64,000 nucleotides of DNA from positions 1 through 64,000 of the forward strand of contig WTXD01000010.1 of NCBI GenBank assembly GCA_022496205.1. Reading direction: 5' to 3'. The notes beneath the pieces are model-generated. The model did not search any database. It had not been told where the DNA came from and worked only from the letters and a program-made list of their open reading frames with translations. This DNA comes from Gloeopeniophorella convolvens. Its lineage: Eukaryota > Basidiomycota > Agaricomycetes > Russulales. Made by a program: the position numbers and the translations under genes. Positions 57,379 to 64,000 of the stretch are shown here, one piece after another; positions within the stretch are counted from its first letter, which is position 1, and every line of letters starts with the position of its first letter.

Positions 57379-58139
57379 TGCGTCCGTTCCCAACGATACT
57401 TACTAATGCGATGTGGACGCTGTATCTACCACTGCGTCGTGTGTATGATTATTTATGTGCCCTAGGTGGCAAGAGGACCGGATATCCCAGTGAGCTTGGG
57501 TGCCTGCGGGCGGTATCCCCACCCAGCGTCACCGGGCCTCGTGCAGCGGTTTGCCTGGTCGTGATATGGCCGTGCCGTCAGCGCGGACTCGAAGCACCTC
57601 CTCATTTTCGATACCCTATGGCCTTGTATGTGAGTCATCTGCGAAAAGCATGAACACGGAAGTCTTACCGGTCTCTAGTTTTTTTTGGAGATCGTACGAC
57701 GGTGGCACCGTCACGCCGCCCCCTGCGTCAGATCTATGATCAAGATGATTGTGTATCGGGACTTTTATCAATCCGCGGCACCTGCGTTCACCGCATCGCA
57801 CCCAAGGAACAGCGTAATAGACTGGCAGCTGCGAGCAGATCCCCGTACCTTCTCCGCGTGACGAATCCCCAGGACGCGTCGCTGAATCATTATGGCGACT
57901 CGTACGACCAGACTTGAAGCTTGACTCCCCGTGCTTCCTTTTTCTTCTCTTGGCCAACCTCAAATGTCATTAGCGTCCTTCTATGGTGTACAACTCGCCG
58001 ACTCCGCACACCGAGCAGCGCTGGGAATCCGTGACTATGCTGGTTGCGCTCTGGCCCGGGCTGACTTGCCGGAGCTCGCCTACGTGCTGGCTGTATCTCC
58101 CTTGCATCGTGGGGTTTTTATCCCTTGCACGCTTGATAG
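57379..58139. other. Unassigned region upstream of the retroelement relic
   Basis: About 760 bp of short frames on both strands. Parts may be further worn sequence of the non-LTR element, but I cannot show it. Confidence 0.35.
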
Positions 58140-58715
58140 AGCCAGAACTCCTCGCTACGCGCACCCAAACAGCACCTTGTCGCGAAATTCATGAAGTCAA
58201 TGCAGCAACTCGAGAAGTCCAGAGGTAAGAACTACTCCCTGATGCTAAGATGGTCGGCAGGTCACTCCAGAATAGACGGGAATGAACGTGTCGACGCGTC
58301 GACAAAAAGCGCGGCGACCGGAAACAGCAGCGCCGCCAGCGACCTCCCCGGGCCAGCGTGCCTCAGAAAGCGGATCCCACGCAGCGCATCAGCTATCAAG
58401 CACACCGAGCACGAGAAACTCAAGAAGAATTGGCTGGTAGTATGGAAGGAATCACCGCGATGCGACAAATACCGGTGTATAGGACTAGCAGGACCGTCGA
58501 AGGCGTACATAAAAATGGTGAGTGACACCGACCTTGATAGACAGACGCTGGCCCGAAATTTCCAGATACGATCCGGATGCATACCGTTGAACGGATACCT
58601 GTTCCGATTCAAACAGATGGACGTTGCAAGATGCACCCGCGTGCGGGTATCACACCGAATCCGTCGACCACCTAGTCTACATCAACTTAAGGGGGTTTGG
58701 GTGGGGTACGATTAG
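58140..58715 (+). mobile_element. Non-LTR (LINE) retrotransposon relic, RNase H end
   Basis: The frame reads PKQHLVAKFMKSMQQLEKSR, then LMLRWSAGHSRIDGNERVDA, the conserved end of an RNase H domain (W-x-x-GH-x-x-I-x-GNE-x-x-D), and AATGNSSAASDLPG. It continues LNGYLFRFKQMDVARC. A one-base shift is then needed to read the expected ACGYHTESVDHLVY, the C/H-rich end of such elements. Reverse transcriptase is missing. The piece is 5' truncated and frameshifted, as is common for dead LINE copies (Tad1-like group likely). Confidence 0.75.
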
Positions 58716-59573
58716 TTACCCGTTTCGGATATGTGCCACCTTGGACACTATCCGAAGGGGCGTCCGAATTACTAGGAACATTATGGGGCCGCCAAGCCCA
58801 ATAGCCTTCTGTGACCACGTGCAAGGCTGCGTTATGAGTATTGCATCGCTTGCCTTGCTTGCAAGGTGCTCGACTTCCGCCCCCCATCCCCCATAATGTT
58901 ACGGGCGCCTGCTGCAGGTATGACGGATGATTATGTAAACGATTCCGAAAGTGCTCTCCCATTTCCACTCCCTCGCTTCCCTGTCGACGACAGACAACTG
59001 AGCACTTATAAAATCACAAGCACAAGCTGCAAGCAACGGCACCTGCCGCAGCAGGCTGCCCTTCTCGTAGAGCACTGGCACGGCATTGAACTACTTAAAT
59101 ACTCATTTACGTACGCACTGGCACGTGCGCGTGATCCAGCCACTGCCGTCACGGTGCTCGACCCGGATCCCGCGGAACAAGGGTTGACGTAATCGTGCGT
59201 CTGACTCTGGGAGACTACTCGACCCCAGAGAGCTGTCTTGTCAGTGTGAATTCAGTCCGGAGAACGGCCAAGCATTGTCGCTCAACTACCTGTCACGAAT
59301 GGTGAATATTGCTCTGCTCTGCATATCGACTCGATTGACGCCAATCAGACTATGAATCCACACTAATGTCCACGTGCATAGCTTCCTTTACCCCAACTTT
59401 ACCCCGTGTGTTCCTGTGTTCCTTGTAAGGATTCCAAGGAGAGTCTTCCTCGGTATGCTATCCGCCGCCGTGCACCTCGCCGATGAGCATATTACTCTTT
59501 GCGCCTTTCCCCAACCTTCTCCCCACCTCCTCTCCCCCAGCCAACGTACTACGACTTCACTCAGACTATCTCA
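58716..59573. other. Intergenic region
   Basis: About 860 bp. An open frame at 58920-59192 (DDYVNDSESALPFPLPRFPV) has no motif. A TATAAAA-like sequence lies near 59008. Confidence 0.35.
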
Positions 59574-60155
59574 ATGCCATCCATCTCAGCTACCGTCAGG
59601 CGAGTGGTGCCGGGTCGCCGCTCGGAAGGCTTCCGTCGAGATACCAGAGAGATCACCCTCCTTGCTTTGGAATGTCTGCAACAGTCGGCCGACCCTTGTC
59701 CTCCACTTAAGGGTGCAGTCTCTGGTCTCTTGTTCCTGGTACAATACCTCAAGGTATACCGAGTGTACTATATTTTCACGTTGCCCCACTCATCCACATA
59801 TACAGAAGCTCCAAACCAATGGGAAGCAAGCCCAACTCATTGTGGATCGTGTCGCACAGATGACCAACACGCTAGCCGATGTGATCCCCGATTCCACCGC
59901 AATCCCTACTAATCTGGAGTCCGCCTTGGTGGCACTCGACAAGTGAGGACTCCTTTGCTCTCTACTGCGAATAGCCCGATGAACTTGGCCGATATCAGGA
60001 CTCTACACGATATTTGCAAGCTCGCACGGTCTGTGCCAAAGGCGACGAGACTGCGCAGATTCCTGCGCGCCAAGAGGCATGAAGAGCAGCTCGCGTCTAT
60101 CCAGCAGCAGCTTGACAGTGCGCTGTCTGATTTCACGGTAAGTGTTCTTGGGTTT
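59574..60155 (+). CDS. Orphan helical N-terminal domain (fungal NLR/MLKL-like type), probably truncated gene
   Basis: ATG 59574 (MPSISATVRRVVPGRRSEGF) leads to an all-helical domain: REITLLALECLQQSADPCPP, GAVSGLLFLVQYLK, then KLQTNGKQAQLIVDRVAQMT, LESALVALDK, TLHDICKLARSVPKATRLRR, FLRAKRHEEQLASIQQQLDS and ALSDFT. Three exons (59574-59753, 59806-59942, 60000-60155) join in phase; the second intron is best read as 59943-59999. The pattern (small residues P-x-P-x-K-G-A-V-x-G-L, followed by amphipathic helices) resembles the N-terminal helical domains of many Agaricomycete NLR and kinase-like proteins, related in shape to MLKL. No nucleotide-binding or kinase domain follows before unrelated debris, so the gene seems cut short. 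Confidence 0.55.
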
Positions 60156-60859
60156 CGTTGAAGCGGGCCGAATTGACAGTTTCTGTAGACTGTTGGAATC
60201 TTGTGCATTGCAGTGGAACTAGGCCACTCGCAACTCTTTCGCGACAAAGAATGGTCCACGGCATCCACTGGCATGTCGCCAGCCAGGCCTAGCAATCTTA
60301 GAAATTCGAACGTGCCGGAGCTATGTCATGGCGTGGCGCTTGATGCTGTGCCTCCCGCACAGCCGCTAGACGCGATATTTTTTTTTTTAAAGCTACCGCT
60401 TGGCCGAGGTCCCCGGTGGGAACTAGCAACGGGAGGGCACGAACCAAGCACGCACGTGCATGGGATTTGGAGGAGCCGGTCGGGGTCCGGACGGGTCCGG
60501 ACCGACGGAAGTTTCCGTGACTAGTTCTGAACCTGTCCGGGTTCAAACGTTTGGCACGCATCTCAAGTGCTTGCTGGCAGGCCTTTCCCTTTGGCCGAGC
60601 ACACCATCCTTGCGCGTGGCTGCTGCCTCTCCTATCGTTCGTCTAGGCTCCTTCGGAGCTCGCCGCGTCTGCTGCCTGTGCAGTCCACCAAGGTGCTCCA
60701 CAGTAAAGTGCAGCAACTCCATCTACACCACGCCCTCCGCCCTCGCCACCGTTGCCTACAACGCTGCTCGATCTTGGACGTCAGTGCACCTGGTGGCTCT
60801 GCTAGAATTCATATGAATTTGTATCCTTGCTATAACACATGTATGTATAGTTAACATGA
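60156..60859. other. Debris between the helical-domain gene and the Hsp70 relic
   Basis: About 700 bp. Contains a short palindrome of TCCGGAC motifs at 60485-60505 and a T-run at 60380. No coding signal beyond a possible read-through tail (TVGILCIAVELGHSQLF). Confidence 0.35.
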
Positions 60860-61460
60860 ATACCCCGCCCGCATTGGACGAGTTGCCTGCACCGCTCTTG
60901 TAGAGCTTGCTCATGACATCGATCGGGTTGACGACCACCTGTACCTCTGCGAGCTTCTCCTTGAGCTCCTCTGCGGTGACCGACTAGCCCACGGTGTCGA
61001 TCCACTCAGCGGCCTCCTTTGGTGGCGCGAGGTGTCGCTTTGCCGTCGTTGCCGTCGATCTTACTGCCGAGTAGCTCCTGTGGTCGATTCTGTATCTTGG
61101 GGCCGCAGACAAGGGATGAGGGCCTGTCAAGTGCGTTGATACGCATGCGCGCGGCCTCGTCCTTCGACACAAAGTCCTTGGTCTCGCGGATCATGCGGTT
61201 GATGTCGTCCTCCGAGAGGCGGCCCTTCTCGTTGGTGGTGGTAATTGACTCCAACATTGAGTAACAAATTGGACAGAGGGCGAACAGGAAACGGACTTCG
61301 TCAATGCCCTCCTTCAGGCGAGTCCATTGTCTTGCGGAAGAGGTCAAGTTTGACCTTCTCAAACCTTGCACGGGTCAGGGTCCCCGGGAAATTGCTGCCG
61401 TCCTTTGGCCGTCGTCGAGGGACTCGATCTCGGGGCGGTGGGTGGACTACTGCAACAGGG
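60860..61460 (-). pseudogene. Hsp70 pseudogene fragment
   Basis: In coding order on the minus strand: EIESLDDG, TLTRARFEKVKLDLFRKTMD (the Hsp70 stretch before the ATPase end), then a jump to SITTTNEKGRLSEDDINRMI and FVSKDEAARMRINALDR (the C-terminal lid), then KEAAEWIDTVG-stop, AEELKEKLAEVQ, NPIDVMSKLYKSGAG. The substrate-binding beta domain is missing, frames change at least twice and a stop lies inside. It has no introns in the remaining part. It is a dead, internally deleted copy, possibly retro-copied. Cytosolic and ER (BiP) origin cannot be separated with confidence. Confidence 0.8.
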
Positions 61461-63296
61461 GCGTGGGATTGGCCTTCCCAACTCCCGGATTAGCACACCT
61501 GCGCTGTGCCGCACTGCGCCAGACACGCGCCTGGACAGCTGGACGTCCCGCGCTACGTGCCCGCCGGCATGCCTGACAGTGTGTATGCCGTGCCGCCCCA
61601 GTCCGCGTCACGCGCGCCCGGCGTGCCGCCGCTGGTGGGCATCTCGAGGCGCTGCGCAACAGCCCCGATGTCGTTGCCCTCGGTCCATTCTGACTTGTGT
61701 GGTACGCCCTTGTAGCTGTAAGAAAAATGTATATAATTTGAGATACTCTGTGCCATAAAAGGCCTTGGACACAGCCCATAGTATCCCTGAGCTGTAAGTA
61801 GAACATGGGAGAATCAGTGAATGATATGTTTTGCTCGTGAGTCTAATCTAAGTCTAATCCTTGCTAGCGCAAAAATAAACTTAGATTCAAGGGGGGGATA
61901 GTTAATCGAGTTTAAACCTTGGTTTACAAAAGTACAATAGGCGCGCGTAGTCCGAGGTTGCGATGGTGTCGCGCATCCTTTCGCAGGAATCGAGCAGCTG
62001 CTCGCAATCCTAAGCCTCGTTAGTATACGAGCAGTACGCCCTCAGGGATAGGTCAGCTGACCGCTCGCTCCGCTTAGGGACTATTGGCGCGGGTCGCAGC
62101 TCGCCCGCGGCTGTGTTGGCCGTCGAGGGGTGTTCGCATGCGTGGGACCCCTGTGCCCCTGGCAGGGGAGGGGATAAAGGGCGTCCAGCTGGTCCCCTGA
62201 ATCCCAGCTTTTCTCTCTCCCTGCCAGGTACGTCTCTTGTCGACGCAGCTGTGTCGATCGCTTTCTTACTTTTCTCTCTCCCTGCTAGGGTCGCACGCGT
62301 TTTCGCGTTACCCGCCCTCCCGCACCACTCTATTCGTGTGCTGTTCGCTGTTTACTTATAGTCTGCTCTTGCTCCTTATAGTCTGCTCTTGCTCCGCATT
62401 TTTGCTGATTAACCTGTTGCTCGCCGCCATGTATTCGTGTTTCTGTCTGCTGCCTGTTGTCTGCCGATTTGTATTAGGTGCGGTCCGCGCGCGCTCTCAG
62501 AATGTGATCTGTTGGCGCCGGCCGGTGGAGGCCGGCGCTGTTTCCGCTATTCGACTTCTCGCGCCGTGAAGGCACCGCCGATTGGTCGGGATAATGGGCG
62601 CCTCCGCGTTAATTTACGGTAATTCACATGAATTAGCGAGGGAGGGGTTCCCTGATGGCCCCGGCTGGACTCAGAACTTCAAGGCAGCTCTCTGAGGTCG
62701 AGCACGACAGTGACTGAATCACGCGCACATGGATAAGTGAATGAGTAGTTCAATGGCGCGGCAGCGCTCTCTACTCATAACATAGCCTCGCATGTGGTTG
62801 CAGAAGCCTCCCGAGCTTCGCCTTGGCTTGGCCAGTCAACACGTCAACATGTCAATGTGGGGCATGGGACTAGCCTTGCGAGCAGAGGCAGCGAGCAAGG
62901 CGACCAGCTTGGGCACGATCATTATCAAAATGACTGAACATGCACCGCAGAGCATTGAACGAAGTAGCGCAAAGCAGGTACCATCGCCACCGTCACCAGA
63001 TGAGCAAGTAGGTTTTGAGGGTTCATGTGAGCAGACAGGAAACACTCTACTCAAGTTTTGTTAAGCACCCCATGCACAACAGCGCCCGGAGGTATGGGAC
63101 TCTGGCGGTGGGACTCCCATATATCCTGCAGCCTGTGCAACATACGGATTGAACTCCGTCGTTCGTCGCGCTATCGAGAATGTACACGGGCCTACTCATG
63201 CCTTCACATTCAAGTTATTGGCAACATGCAAGATGGAATAGAGTGATTTTGCAAAACTGAAGCGCTTACTCAGTCGCTTCGGATGTGAGCCATCGC
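61461..63296. other. Gene-poor region
   Basis: 1.8 kb without a recognised gene. It includes a run of TTTCTCTCTCCCTGC-like repeats near 62210 and 62270 and a short tandem duplication (listed separately). Confidence 0.4.
62356..62395 (+). repeat. Tandem duplication of 20 bp
   Basis: TTATAGTCTGCTCTTGCTCC occurs twice in perfect head-to-tail copies. Confidence 0.9.
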
Positions 63297-64000
63297 TCAG
63301 GTGGCGAATATTACCGCGCCATCTCGTATTCGAAACTCGCAGCGGGTCCCGTGAGCCTGAACGCAAAACGTCAATACCGACGGGCTCCGCGAAGTCTCGG
63401 ACGAAACGCACCGACACGCGTGAGCGTATCACCTCTGCCGTCCGCAGCTCGCGATCTCGTCCTAACGCACGCGCAAGCCATAGCGTTGCATCTGTCAGGA
63501 ACGTGAAGGAGGGGCCGAGGGCCGGACGGCCTGCCGCCGTTGCCTCATTCAGCACCTAGGCGCATCTTCGTGTCGATATATGCACGTCTCGAAGTATCCA
63601 AAAAGACTCACGAGGATGCACATGCCGAGTTTCTGTGCAGTAGCGCGTAGCAGACGCATAAACAGTGTCATCTCCGCATGACCTGTTGACGTACACATGC
63701 ATCAGTGACCAATCAAAAGACGAGTCAACGGCATCCTTGAACCTTGGGAGGACAGGCCACTTAGACGTGGGCCGAGCAGTGCCGTCACTGTGTCCAGCAC
63801 GACGATACGGAATCGTGGCACCTGCGGGGCGCTGTCGCTGTCGAGCGCCTCAATCGTGCGCACGACTGCCTCTATGTCGAATACTGACACGATGTTCAGC
63901 CGCGAGAGGATATCCTCTGCTGCCTAGAAAAGTTGAGATCGTCAGTCATGCAACATAGGGTGAGTTAAGTCGCATGCACCGGGCCTTCGTGCGAGTGTGA
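63297..64000 (-). CDS. RAD51-family recombinase paralogue (Rad51D-like), 3' part
   Basis: The gene enters from the right edge. Exons in view: 64000-63980 (a seven-codon piece, SHSHEGP), then 63923 onward. They join as AAEDILSRLNIVSVFDIEAV, PRFRIVVLDTVTALLGPRLS (Walker B, LVLDT-like), GLSSQGHAEMTLFMRLLRAT, LGMCILVLNEATAAGRPALG with FTFLTDATLWLA, and AEVIRSRVSAHGTRCEFRIR to DGAVIFAT stop at 63297. The order VLDTVTALLGP, SQGH, PALGPSFTFLTDATLWL and the final F-x-I-R-D-G-A-V is that of Rad51 paralogues (Rad51D/Xrcc2 class) in homologous recombination. Walker A lies outside the window. Confidence 0.85.

Noticed and set aside
60478..60510. TCCGGAC palindromes as a transposon end
   Set aside because: Too short and no second end found.
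1..64000. CRISPR arrays, phage or bacterial-style systems
   Set aside because: No regularly spaced repeats or such genes; the content is eukaryotic throughout.
1..64000. Secondary-metabolite cluster formed by the SDRs, PrpF-like and prenyl-synthase-like genes
   Set aside because: They are spread over 30 kb among housekeeping genes, with no PKS, NRPS, P450 or terpene cyclase visible.

Overview
The window is nuclear DNA of a filamentous basidiomycete, most likely an Agaricomycete. Nearly every recognisable gene is cut by many short introns of about 45-65 bp with GTGCGT, GTGAGT or GTACGT donors. The proteins are typical eukaryotic or fungal families: Lon/PIM1, Cdc27/POLD3, RFC, RAI1, ING, Serinc, GH18, GH128 and WSC. 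A tRNA-Val has a canonical intron. Gene models were built by hand by joining frames at GT...AG borders. Exon borders are reliable where the family is conserved and are marked as uncertain elsewhere.

Layout. 1-11 kb: the GMP synthase 3' end (+), mitochondrial Lon (-), a long proline-rich protein (+), tRNA-Val and the DNA polymerase delta subunit Cdc27/POLD3 (-). 11-24 kb is accessory: a decayed short-chain dehydrogenase (SDR), an intact SDR, a PrpF-family isomerase, a ruined TBC-domain RabGAP, a GC-rich repeat reading frame and an enoyl-CoA hydratase. 25-33 kb: a second disordered protein whose C-terminal domain resembles that of the gene at 4.7-8.6 kb, the decapping nuclease RAI1, and a strongly altered farnesyl-diphosphate-synthase-like gene that diverges from an unknown helical protein. 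35.6-43.2 kb: an RFC clamp-loader subunit, a Whi5/Nrm1-like cell-cycle repressor candidate and a cytochrome-b5-type heme protein. 43.3-46.5 kb: two more SDRs, one lacking its catalytic motif. 47.8-55.2 kb: a GH18 chitinase with a chitin-binding module, a DapA-family aldolase, a Serinc membrane protein and a WSC-GH128 beta-glucanase. 56.2-61.5 kb: an ING-type PHD protein, a non-LTR retrotransposon relic, an orphan helical domain like those of fungal NLR/kinase proteins, and an Hsp70 pseudogene. 63.3-64 kb: the 3' part of a RAD51-family recombinase (-).

The genes fall into a few loose themes: DNA replication and its control (POLD3, RFC, Whi5-like, RAD51-like), wall polysaccharide metabolism (chitinase and beta-glucanase), and an expanded SDR family. 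MluI cell-cycle boxes (ACGCGT) lie just upstream of POLD3, RFC and the Whi5-like gene, which suggests shared G1/S control. Gene debris is frequent between intact genes. I found no CRISPR, phage or bacterial-style operon, and no convincing new multi-gene system. The best leads are the altered prenyl-synthase-like gene and the shared C-terminal domain of two otherwise disordered proteins.
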